Shown: piece by piece, positions 22,300 to 33,400 of the stretch
Layout: each line of letters starts with the position of its first letter
Numbering within the stretch: position 1 is the stretch's first letter
Position numbers and translations under genes: made by a program
Notes under the pieces: generated by a model
Seen by the model: only the letters and a program-made list of their open reading frames with translations
What the model was told of the DNA's origin: nothing
Database searches by the model: none
Assembly: GCA_026826555.1 (NCBI GenBank)
Contig: JAKSZT010037276.1
Coordinates: 1,938,951 to 2,002,950 of the forward strand
Length of the DNA: 64,000 nucleotides
Reading direction: 5' to 3'
Source: Tolypeutes matacus
Lineage: Eukaryota > Chordata > Mammalia > Cingulata > Chlamyphoridae

Positions 22300-25200
22300 T
22301 CACCCATTGAGTAAGCTATATTATCACCTTGACAAAGTTCTTTGATGTCCAAAAGTGTTTCTAACTTTGAGGAAGTCCCCTTTATCCAAAATTTCTTTCA
22401 TTGCTCATGTTTTGGTTGTAAGCTTTATGAAACCACCAATTACAACCAGGTCTTGAAGCTCTTTCCCTATATTTTCTTCTAGAAGTTTTATGATTCTTGC
22501 TTTTATATTTAGATCTTGATCCATTTTGAGTTAATTTATTAAATAAGGTATGAAATAGGGGTTCTCTTTCTCTCTTTTAGCTATAGATATCCAGTTCTCC
22601 CAACACCATTTGTTGAATAGACCATTCTGCCTTAACTGCATGAGTTTAACAGGCTTGTCAAAAGTCACTTGACCATAGATGTGAGGGTCTGTTTTTGAAA
22701 CATCAATTTGGTTCCATTAGTCTATATATCTTTGTTTATGCCAGTACCATGTGTTTTTTTTTTTTTTTTACCACTTTAGATATGTAATAGGATTTAATGT
22801 GTGGAAGTGAGAGTCACCACTTTATTCTTCCTTTTAAGATGTTTCTGCCTATTCAGGGCCCCTTACCCATCCAAATAAATTTGAGAACTGGGCTTTACAT
22901 GTCTTTGAAAAATGCTAGTGGAATTTTTACCAGGATTGCATTAAATCTGTATATCAATTTGAGTAGAATTTACATCTTAAAGATATTTAGTCAACTTATC
23001 CATGAACATAGACTTTTCTTCCATTTATTTGTCTTCTTTGATTTGTTTTAGTGATGCATTGTAGTTTTCTGAATACAAGTGCTTTACATACTTGGTTAAC
23101 TTTATTCCTGAATATTTGATTCTTTTTGTTGTGATTATAAATGGAAATTTTTCTTGACTTCATCCTCCGATTGCTCATTACTATGGTATTGATTTTTTTT
23201 CATATTTATTGTATACCCTACCATTCTGCTGAATTCATTTATTAGCTCTAGGTCCTGGTACAGTTTTTTTGCAATTTTCTAGGTAAAATGTTATATCTGT
23301 GAATAATGACATTTTCACTTCTTCTCTTCCAATTTGGATGCTTTTTATTTCTTTTTCTTGCCTGATTGCTCTAGCAAGAACCTCTTGCTCTATATTGAAC
23401 AACACTGGTGACATTGGGCCTCCTTGTCTTGTTCCTGATCTCAATGGGAAAGCTTTCAGACTTTTTCCATTTAATATAATGTTAGCTCTGGGTTTTTCAT
23501 ATATACCCTTTAAAATCTTGAGAAAGTTTCCTTCTATTCCTAGCTTTTGGAGTGTTTTTTATTATCAAGAAAGGATGTTGGATTTTTTCAAATGCCTTTT
23601 CTGGATCAATCAAGATGATCAAATGATTTTCCTTTGGCTTATTAATGTGGTATATATTGCTGATTGATTTTCTTGTTTTGAGCCACTCTTGCATGCCTGG
23701 GATAAAAATCCATTGATAATTATGAATATTTCTTTTAATATGTGTTGGATTTGGTTAGCAAGCCTTTTATTGAAGATTTTTGCATTTGTATTCATTATGG
23801 AAATGGGTGTGTACTTTTCTTTTTTCATAGTATCTTTATCTGGCTTTGGTATTAGGGTGATATTGGCTTCATAGAATGAGCTTATTAGAATTCTTTTCTG
23901 TTCAATTTTTTGAAAGAATATGAGTAAGATTTCTTTTAAATCTTCTTTGAAAACTTGGTAGAATTCACCTGTGAAGACATCTGGTCCTGGGCCTTTCATT
24001 TTGGGGAGTTGTTTGATGACTGATTCAATCTTTTTGTGATTGGTTAGTTGAGGTCTTCTATTTCTTCTAGGGTTACTTTGGATCATATGTATGTTCCTTG
24101 GAATTTTTCCATTTCAGATACATTGTCTAGTTTGTTGTCATACAGTTGTTATAGTATCTTCTTACAATCTATTTAAGTCTATTGTTTCAGAAGTAATGAC
24201 CCCATTTTCCTCTCTCATTTTATTTATTTGCATATTCTTTCTTTTTTTCTTTGCCAGTCTAGCTAAGTGTTTGTAAATTTTGATGAATTTCACAAAGATG
24301 AACTTTTGGTTTTGCTAATTCTCTCTACAGTTGTTTTTTTTCAATTTCAATTATTTCTCCTCTGACCTTTGTTACTTCATTCCTTCTGTTTGGTTTGGAA
24401 ATGGTTTACTGTTCTTTTTCTAGTTCCTCCAGCTATTTAGTTAGGTCATTGACTTGAGCTCTTCTTTTTTTAATGTAAGCATTGAACACTATAAATTTCT
24501 TTCGCAGTACTGATTTCACTACATCCATAGGTTTATTGTTTTGTGTTCTCATTTTAATTCATCTCAGAATATGTATGGATTTTATTGCAATTTTTATTTT
24601 ACCCACTGATTATTTAATAGTGTGTTGTTTAATCTCCATATACTTCTGAATTTTCCCTTCTACTGCCTGTTATTGATTTCTAGCTATATTCCATTTTGAT
24701 TGGAGAAAGTGCTTTTATATTTTTGATCCTTTTTAATTTATTGACATTGGCTTTGTGACCCAACATATGATCTATCCTAGTGAAAAATCCATGGGCACTT
24801 TGAAAAGAATGGATGTCCTGCTCTCTTGGGGTGCAATGTTCTATATATGTCTATTAGGTTTGGTTCATTTATCATATTATTCCAGCTCTCTGTTTCTTTG
24901 TTGATCCTCTGCCCACATGCTCTATTCAATGATGAGTGTGGTGTATTGAAGTCTCCAACTATTATTGTAGAGATGTCTGTTTCTCCCTTCAGTTTTGCTA
25001 GTGTTTGCCTTATGTGTTTTGAGACACCTTGGTTATGTGTGTATATATTTATGATTGTTATTACTTCCTGGTGAATTACCCCTTTTCTTATATAATGTCC
25101 TTCCTTGTCTCTAATAACAATTTTTCTTTTAAAGTCTATTTCATCCAATATAAGTATAACTATTTTTTATTATGGCATGCATGGTATATCTTTTCCCAGC

Positions 25201-25360
25201 CTTTCAGTTTCAATCTACTTGTATACTTTGGTGTATGGTGAGTCTCTTGTATATGGCATATAGATGGCTTATATTTTCTTATCTATTCCAGCAGTCTGTG
25301 TCACTTTATTGGGGTGTTTAATCCATTAACATTCAATGTTATTTCTGCAAAGGTAGTTCT
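22300..25360 (-). pseudogene. L1 ORF2 remnant (endonuclease and reverse transcriptase)
   Basis: The antisense of 'LNVNGLN' near 25,340 marks the endonuclease start. A 123-codon piece (24,777-25,148) reads IIVGDFNTPHSSLNRACGQ, the end of the endonuclease domain. A 155-codon piece (23,619-24,086) has the KMKGPGPDVFTGEFYQVFKE segment before the RT core. A third piece (23,235-23,444) has the RT active-site region as [10 protein letters not shown], where FADD has become FTDI and the second catalytic Asp is lost. The product would be dead even without the frame breaks. Confidence 0.85.
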
Positions 25361-25479
25361 CAATTCTGCCATTTTGATCTTTGGGTTTTATCTGTCATGT
25401 GTTGTTTTTGCCACCCTTTTTACATTTTTAGTTATTATTACTCATATAATCTTCATTTCTAGACTCTCTTCCAAGCCTT

Positions 25480-26369
25480 TCTCTCCTGTCTTTTCTTTTC
25501 AGGCTGTAGCACTCCCTTTAGTATTTCCTGTAAGGCCAGCCTCTTGTTTTCAATCTCTCTCCGTTTCTGCTTATCTGTGAATATTATAACCTCACCCTCA
25601 TTTTTGAAATGCAATGTTGATGATATAAGATTCATTGCTGGCAGTTTTTCTGTTTCAGCTTCTTAAATATATTATATCACTTCTTGTTCCATGGTTTCTG
25701 ATGAGAAATCAGCACTTAATCTTATTGGGTATCACTCATGTGATGAACTGCTTTTATCTTTCTGAGTTCATTAATCTCTCTTTATATATGGCATTTGATA
25801 TTCTGATCAATATTTGCCTTGGCATAGGTCTATTCAGAGTTATTCAGATTGGAATTGTTTGTGCTTCTTGGACACAGAAACCTATATCCTTCAATAGAGT
25901 TGAGAAATTTTCCACCATTATTTCCTCAAATATTCCTTTTGCACTTTTTCCCTTTTGTCTTTTTATTGGACACCCATAAAACACATTTTTTGCACACCTC
26001 TTGTCATCATTTAGTTCCCCAAAACCCTGATTAATTTTTCCCATTCATTTCCTTATCTGTTCTTTTGTGTGTTCACTTTCAGGGGCCCTTTCTTGAAGCT
26101 TACCGATCCCTTTTACTCCTCCTTCCAATCTGCTGTCATATGCTTTTAGTCCATTTTAAATTTCATTTACTGTCCCTTTCATTCTATAAAGTCTGCTGTT
26201 TTTTCTATGTATGCTTTCAAATTATTCTTTGAAACCCAATGTCTCAATATAATTAATCTCTATAGCAATCTCATTGAATTGTTAAATGATTTGTTTGAAC
26301 ATCTGTGATTAATTGTCTAAACTCCTTTTTGTCATTTATATGTTTAGTTTGTTCCTTTGACTAGGCCAT
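25480..26369 (-). pseudogene. L1 ORF1 remnant
   Basis: ORF1 encodes the coiled-coil, RRM and C-terminal-domain RNA-binding chaperone of L1. The start codon equivalent (MA followed by a stop, where a related copy reads MAQSNE) is at 26,369. The fragment at 25,844-26,044 contains the typical KGIFEEIMVENFSTLLKDIG stretch of the RRM-to-CTD junction. Multiple stops are present. A DAS SINE sits only about 15 bp upstream of the start codon. Confidence 0.7.
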
Positions 26370-26383
26370 ATCTTCCAGTTTCT

Positions 26384-26823
26384 TTTTATTTTAAGATGTA
26401 TTCTACTTATTTATAAATAGAATAAATTTATAAATTTATTTATAATTCTCTCCTGCCCATGGTTTTTGTTCTCGCTGTATGCTCTCTGTGTGTTCTTCTG
26501 TGTCAGCTTCTCTTCTCTTTACATAGCACTGGGAACTGATCCTGGGACCTTCTGAAGTGGGATGGAGGTGTTCAATCTCTTTTGCCACCTCAGCTCCCTA
26601 GTCTGCTGTGTCTCTTATTATCTCTCCTCTGTGTCTCATTTTGTGCATCATCTTGCTGTGTCAGCACTCCACATGGGCCAGCACTATGTGTGGGCCAGCT
26701 CACCACTCAAGCCAGCTCACCACATGGACCAGCTTTCCATTCACCAAGAGGCCCTGGGAATCAAACCCTGGACTTTCTATATGGTAGACAGGAGCCCAAT
26801 TGCTTGAGCCACATCCATTTCTC
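26384..26823 (-). mobile_element. Full-length DAS-III-like SINE with 13-bp target duplications
   Basis: On the minus strand it begins with a tRNA-like head (A-box-like 'tggctcaagcaattggg', B-box-like 'gggtttgattccc'), then repeated 'gagctggc(c/t)' blocks, a long body, and an A/T-rich tail with 'aataaat'. The duplication 'tcttccagtttct' flanks it at 26,371-26,383 and 26,824-26,836. At 440 bp it is much longer than the SINE at 14,967, so it represents a second armadillo subfamily with an extended body. Confidence 0.88.
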
Positions 26824-27069
26824 TCTTCCAGTTTCTCAGTATGGCTTGTAATTTTTGGTTGGTGTCCTTGCATCTGATCTACTTGATGTATTTATTCTGA
26901 GTTCAGTTTCTCTATTTAGTCTAGCACTTTCTATGTTATTGGCTTTGTGCTACAGCCCTCTTTGATATTTGGTTTACTATATTTTGGAAATTTATTAATC
27001 ACCCCTGTTTAGCCAATCTGAAGTTTTTCAATTCTTTTAAATCTATTTCTTGCCTATTCTCCCTTGCTG

Positions 27070-27850
27070 TGGGTGGAGTAGAAGCCAAGGATGCAGTTGG
27101 TACTGTAAGCTGTGGGGGCAGAAGCTGCACACATTGCCCTAGGCACAAATGGATCTTCTCCCAAAATTCTCCTCTGACAGGAGTGGGGATGAAGCCAAAG
27201 CTGTATGCAGTAATTGAAACTGTGCAGGCCAAGATCATCTGTTGTTGCCTGGAGACACTGATGAAGTTCCCTGCCTCTTCCACCTTTGCCTTGGGCACAG
27301 ATTGGACTGAAGGTATGGAGAGTAAACTAAATCATGAAGAACAAAACTGACTGAAGTTGTGCAGAGAGAATGTCAAAGCACTGGCCCTCCTCCTCCTCCG
27401 CCAGGGGCAAGGATGGAGCCAGAGGTATGCCCAAGAATCTAGTCCCTGTGGGTCAAAAGTGATTTCAGTGGCTTAGAGAGGCTGATGAAGTACTGTCCCT
27501 CCTTCTCTGTCAGGAGTGGGAATGGAGGCACTTGTGTGTCCAAGTGTCTAGTCCATGTGTGGCGAATGCAGCTGCATTTGCCCCAAGAGGCTAAGCAAGT
27601 ACTGCCCCCTTCCTGTTCTGTTGGGAGTGGGGATGGAGCCACTTTTGTGCCCAACAATCTTGTCTGTGTGGGCTGAATGTGCCTACAGTTGCCTGTAGAG
27701 GCTGAGGAAACACCATCCTCCTCCTGGAATAATTGAGGCAGGGATGTAACCACATCGGTTCCCAACAATCTAGTCCATGCTGGCCAAAACTGACTACAGT
27801 TGCCCAGAGTGACTGTTGCAGGTATTTCCAGCTTCCTCCATGTGGGAGGA
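27070..27850 (-). repeat. 110-bp tandem monomers in an L1 5' UTR
   Basis: Units begin near 27,070, 27,181, 27,295, 27,405, 27,514, 27,625 and 27,736. Each starts with a 'gagtggggatggagcca'-like segment, then a 'gtgcccaa(c/g)aatctagtcc' segment, a 'gcctacagttgcc' segment and a 'ctcctcctctg' segment. Spacings are 109-114 bp. Because most units are 111 bp, a frame stays open across them (27,439-27,861 reversed) with about 37-residue repeats. In known rodent L1s such tandem monomers carry the promoter; here that role is inferred from position. Confidence 0.8.
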
Positions 27851-28385
27851 GGGGCTGACACCTAGGCTATGGTGGCAGTCTGACCAACCTGGGTGGAAAA
27901 TAGCTAGTCCCTACTGTCACTGCAATTTTCAGTCAGCCCTGCTTCCTCTCATTCTGGGTGATAGATTTAAAATGGTGGCTACTAGCCTCTTTCCAACATG
28001 GACAGGTTCAAACTTGAGATGGACTTGGGATTGGACTTTCACCAGCTGAATTTACTAATCAGTAGCTGATATTGGTATGACTATCTCTTTCTCCCCCATT
28101 TGTGGGAGGTGAAGCCTACAACTCCAACCAGGAAATAGCTTCTGAGGCATCTTGCCCCACCAGCAGGTGATGGGCACCGGCCTCCATGGCATGGAGTGCT
28201 CTACTCATGAATCTTTACTGCAGATAAGCTTTCTCCTATGGTCTTCCAAGGATGTTGCAGGATACTCTTCTGGTCTCCTGGGCTCCCCAAACAGGTGATT
28301 TAGATAACTTTGACTGATTACCTACTGCATGGTAGGAGGAGCTGACTCTTGAAGCTTCCTACTCTGCTGTCACCTTGCCTCTCTT

Positions 28386-29640
28386 CTCTAAGCCATTTAT
28401 GTTTTTTAAAATTTAATTTTTACTTTTTATTAGAGAAGTTGTGGGCTTACAAAATATCATGCATAATGTGCAGAATTTCCATACATCCTCCTTCCACCAA
28501 CACCTTACATCATTGTGGAACATTTGTTACAGATTATGAAAGAATATGATCTATTACCACTAACTATGTTCCATAGTGTATATTTGGTATGTTTTTAAAC
28601 ACACCCCCTATTATTAATTCTCTGTATTAGTATTGTACATTTTTTTATAGTTAATGAGAGAACACTCTCATATTAGTACTAACCATAGTTCATCTTCCAC
28701 CAATTGGTTCACTGTTATATAATCCCATGCCTTGTACATTCTATCCAAAGTATACTCTCAATAGCTCTCACTTTCATCACATAGCTTTGCAGTCATCAAC
28801 CCAGTAAACCTTTTAATGTCTTCCTTAGTTAAAAAGAAGAAATCCCATATCCCCTATTATAGTATTGACTTTGGCGCAAGACTATTTCAATATTCTGTTA
28901 ACTATAGTGCATAAGTCACATTAATTTTATTTTCCTATGCATCACAAAATTCTTCCCACCTTGTAATAGTGATGAACATTTGATCTAGTTCATAGAATAA
29001 CATTCTTGTACCTGTATTAACCACAATCTTAATCCACTTCTGGGTTCGGTATGTTATTCAGTCCCTAGATTATTCTCTAGCTTTCTTTCAATCAGCATTT
29101 AAGGCATTTACTTTTGTTCTTCAGCATTTGGTAATAATCTCTTGGTGCCAGAGAGGCTCATCCTGAGACTCATCCTCATACTGGGAGGAAAATAGTGTGT
29201 TTTTATGCTTAGTTTGGCTTAAAGAGAGGCCACATTTGAGCAACAAGAGGGCCCTTAGGAGTAACTCTTAGGAAACATGTATACAATTTCAGAAGGAAAG
29301 GTTCATAAGTACAATCATCAATATAAAGGTCCTCGTGCAATGGTCCATTCTCCTTCACTAGGCACTGCCCCTGTACTTGGGAGATTCTTGCTGTCCCATT
29401 AAAGAATGTAGCAGAACTCCTCAGGATGGGAATTCAATATTCTTTCAGATATTGTGTGCATCTATACTCACCGTTACAATGCCCCATGAACACTTGAACA
29501 CATTCATATGCTTTAGAGTCATGTCCCAGATGAATCCCTTCCATGCATATCCCCAACACAAACACCCCACACCAATGTTCTTCCTCTGTCACTGTAGTGA
29601 CCCTTCTGTGATCCAAAACCTCTCCAAAAATGAAGCCAAG
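28386..29640 (-). mobile_element. Antisense L1 3' UTR (long type)
   Basis: It starts with T-rich sequence and 'gagaagttgtgggcttacaa', then antisense 3'-UTR blocks. The stretch at 29,120-29,250 ('ggtgccagagaggctcatcc', 'gcaacaag') is the reverse complement of 4,320-4,420 and parallels 43,190-43,300. The 29,250-29,620 part is the reverse of 4,030-4,300. It abuts the 5' end of the L1 to its left. Confidence 0.7.
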
Positions 29641-30429
29641 ATAATAACCAAATAAAAATAATAAGAAAATGAAATAATGGTAGCTTTAAAATTCACATTT
29701 AAAATGTAAAATATTTTAAAAATTAAATAAATTAAAATATTATTCTCTATAGACTTACTGTTATTCTAACAATGGAAGAACTTTACCACTGATGTGGAAG
29801 CATTGGCCACTACAGGGTCTGAGGGGAAGGAGAGGGAAAAATGTGGGGTCATTATTGGGACATTGTAATTGTCCTTCATGATGATGCAATGATGGATACA
29901 GGCCATTATATATCTTTTCATAACTTACAATATTGCATGGGTCAGAGTGTAAAGTACAATCTAAACTATAAACCAGAGTTAGTGGCAATGCTTCAAGATG
30001 TGTTCAACAATTGAAACAAATGCATCACACTAATAAAAGGTGTTGTTAATGTGGGAAACTGAGGGAGGTGGAGGGAGTGGGGCATATGGGATCCCCTGTA
30101 TTTTTTATATAAAATGTATATAATCTAAAGTCTCTTTAAAATAAATGAATAAATTTAATTAATTAATTAATCGATAAAACATGTGATTGTATAATACTGT
30201 GAACCATTTTGTAGATGATAGATGTAGTTAGTAGTACAAATATAAAATATTTTTTTCATGAATCATAAGTGTACGACAGTAATACAAAGTGTTAATAATA
30301 GTGTGGTATATGGAAAAATACACTTAATATAAACTATGGGCAATGGTTGATAGTACTATTTTAATAATTATTTTATCAATTGTAAGAAAGGTAACTGCTA
30401 TTTAAAAAATTGGTACAATTACAAAAAAG
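29641..30429 (+). mobile_element. Sense-orientation L1 3' UTR fragments
   Basis: The part at 29,760-30,165 ends like the left-edge L1: 'gatggatacaggccatta', 'gagtgtaaagtacaatc', 'tcacactaataaaagg', a G-rich block and an AATAAA-rich tail. 30,170-30,429 resembles the older tail at 5,860-6,300. The piece meets a minus-strand L1 tail-to-tail at about 30,430. Confidence 0.65.
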
Positions 30430-30479
30430 TGTTATCAACAAGACTCCAGCTCTGTAAGCCTGCTCAATTTGCTTATTTC

Positions 30480-33400
30480 ATATCAGTGAGGTCATGTAAT
30501 ATTTGTCCTTCAATGGCTGATTGGCTTCACTCAACATAAGGTCTTCAAGAATCATAAATGTCATACACTGTGTTAATACTGCATTCCTTCTTACAGCTGA
30601 GTAATATTCCATTGTATGTATGTACCACAATTTGTTTACCCATTCATCTCTTGATGGACATTTGGGTTTCCAATTTTTGGCAATAGTGAATAATACTGCT
30701 ATGAATATTGGTGTTCATATACCTGTTCATGCCCCTGCTTTCAATTCTTCTGGGTATATACCCAAAAGAGGGAAAGCTGGATCATATGGCAGTTCTATAG
30801 TTAGCATCCTGAGGAACCACCAAACTGTACTCCACAATGGCTGCAAACTTTTACATTCTCACCGGTAGTGGATGAGGGTTTCCATTTCTCCACATCCTCT
30901 CCAACACTTGTAGTCCTGTTTGTTTTTTTTAATAGCTGCCAGCCTAATGGATAAGATGAAATCTCATTGCAGTTTTGTTTTGCATTTTCCTGAAAGCTAG
31001 TGATGTTGAGAATCTTTTCATGTGCTTTTCGGCCATTTCTATTTCTTCTTTGGAGAAGTGTCTATTCAAATCACTTGCCCATTTTAAATGGGTTGCCTTT
31101 TATTTTTGAGTGTACAATTTCTTTATATATGCTGGATATTAGGCCCCATCAGATATATGGTTACCAAATATTTTTCTTACATTGAGTAGGGTGACTTTTC
31201 ACTTTCTTGACAAATTTCTTTGAGGTACAAAATTTTTTAATTTTGAGGAGGACCCATTTTTTATTTTTCATTTCATTGCTTGTGTTTTGGGTATAAAGTT
31301 CATTAAACCATTTCCTAAAATGAACTCCTATAGATGCTTCCCTACATTATCTTATAGAAGCTTTATTGTCTTGGCTCTTATATTTATGTCTTTGATCCAT
31401 CTTAAGTTAATTTTTGTAGAAGATATGAGCTGGTATTACTTTCTCATTCTTTTGGATTTTGATATCCAGTTCTCAAAGTACCATTGGTTGAAGAGCCCAT
31501 TCTCTCCCAGTTTAAGGGGCTTGGTGGCCTTGTCAAATATCAGATGACTATATATGTTGGGATCTATATCAAAACTCTCAATTCAGTTCCATTGGTCGAT
31601 ATGTCAATCCTTGTGCCAATACCATGCAGTTTCGACCACTGTCACTTTGTAGTATGTTTTAAAGTCAGGTAGTGTGATTCCTCTGATTTCATTTTTCTTT
31701 TACAATATATCTTTGGCTATTCAAGACCCCTGGCTCTTCAAAATAAATTTCATAGGAAGCTTTTCCAATTCAGTAAAAAATGCTGTGATAATTTTTATTG
31801 GGATTGTGTTAATTTGTAAATCGTTTTGTGTAAGACAGACATCTTAATGACATTCAGTCTTCCTATCCATGAACAGGGAATATTCTTCCATTTATTTAAG
31901 TCTTCTTTGAAATCCTTTAACAATGTTGTGTAGTTTTCTGCATAAAAGTCATTTACATCTTTAGTTAAATTTATTTCTAGGTATTTGATTCTTTTAGTTG
32001 ATATTATAAATGGGATTTTTTTCTTGATTTCCTCCTCAGATTGCTCATTAATGGTGTACAAAAATGTTACTGAATTTTGCACGTTGAGCTTTTTTTTTTT
32101 TTTTTCTTTTTATTTATTTATTTTTTATTTATTTTTTTATTATGGGTAAAAATAAAAATTCTCACAATACATACAAACATTTGCAAAATGATATAAAATA
32201 TATATATGCATATATGTGTATTTGTTTACAAAAATGTTATATATATATATACATACATACATATATTTTAAGAGGTGCTTAGATTACCCAAAATATTACA
32301 TGGAACCCACTGGGATTCCCATGTTGCCCACCTCCCACACCTCCCACCACATCCCACACAAACATCTCCCACAAGTGTGGACCACCACCCTCAATGAACT
32401 TACACATCCTGGAGCCTTGTCACCAACCATAGACCACAGTTCACACTGTAGACCACACTCTCTCCCACTCAGTTCTGAGTGGTGTGTGCTGATTTAAAAT
32501 GGCCTACATCCATTGCCACAACAGTACTCAGGACAACCTCCAACTCCCAAAGAAGCCCCTGTATTTCAACTGCTCATCCCCTCCCTACCCAAAAAGTGAC
32601 AAGTGGCCACTGGCTCCACCTCATTGTTATAATTTCTTGCATTGCTAGAATCACCATTTGTGAGCAAGAGAATACCATCAAGTCCACTCTAGTCCATAGT
32701 TCTTCCCCCAATCCAGAGGCGACTGGGATGGTGGTGTCCACTCCAACTCCAAGTGAGAGAGGGCTTATATCCCATGGATATGGTGGGTGGGATGATCCTG
32801 CCTACAGATGCAGGCCCTCTCCATTCCCTGGGATGGCCATTTCCCATCATTGTCTCCTCACCAGGTGACTTGGATGAGTCCATTGAGCTGTAGGGTAGGA
32901 GTTGCAGCTCCACCTAGATTTCATGCACACCTGGCACATAGGTAGGTGGGAAGCTCCAGTCTCTGGAAGTATACCTAAGAAACTCCAGCATCACATGTAG
33001 GTTTGAATAGAAGGGACTGGTGAACCATGTGAGGTTTATCCAAGGCACGATTATTGCTAATTGAAAACTTTTCCCAAGTGCCAACTGGCAACACAACTGG
33101 AAAAAGACCTTGAATAAAAGGGGGAAACGGTAAAGACAAATGAGTTCAAGTGGCTAAGAGACTTCAAAGAGAGTCGGGAGGTCATCCCAGAGGTAACTCT
33201 TACGCACACCTCAGTAGGAGCTCATAGAACATCTAAGTGCCTATCACCCCACTCAGTGGGGTTCCTGAGAGCTCCGGAGACACCCTGGTCCTATATAAGG
33301 GGGGATAGCCCCAGAGACTGATGCCTTATCAGTGGGTTCTATTTTGGAATCTGTGCTCCTGATAGTGACAGAATTAGACTCAAATAAGTCCTCCCTGCAC

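Larger units (their letters stand above)
22290..28385 (-). mobile_element. Near full-length L1 with tandem-monomer 5' UTR
   Basis: Reading from 28,385 leftwards: a 5' end containing 'ggcaaggtgacagcagag', a 5' UTR with about seven 110-bp tandem units (27,070-27,850), a SINE insertion, ORF1 from 26,369, ORF2 from about 25,350, and ORF2 sequence to about 22,300. Both ORFs are broken by stops and shifts, so it is inactive. Its 5' UTR differs from those of the L1s ending at 38,415 and 58,366 even though their ORF sequences are alike. Confidence 0.85.

Noticed and set aside
27070..27850. CRISPR-like array
   Set aside because: The units are contiguous 110-bp tandem repeats without unique spacers, inside a mammalian L1.
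27439..27861. 140-codon minus-strand ORF with 37-residue repeats
   Set aside because: It follows from 111-bp monomers being divisible by three in the L1 5' UTR. Other units (27,181-27,405) do not keep the frame.
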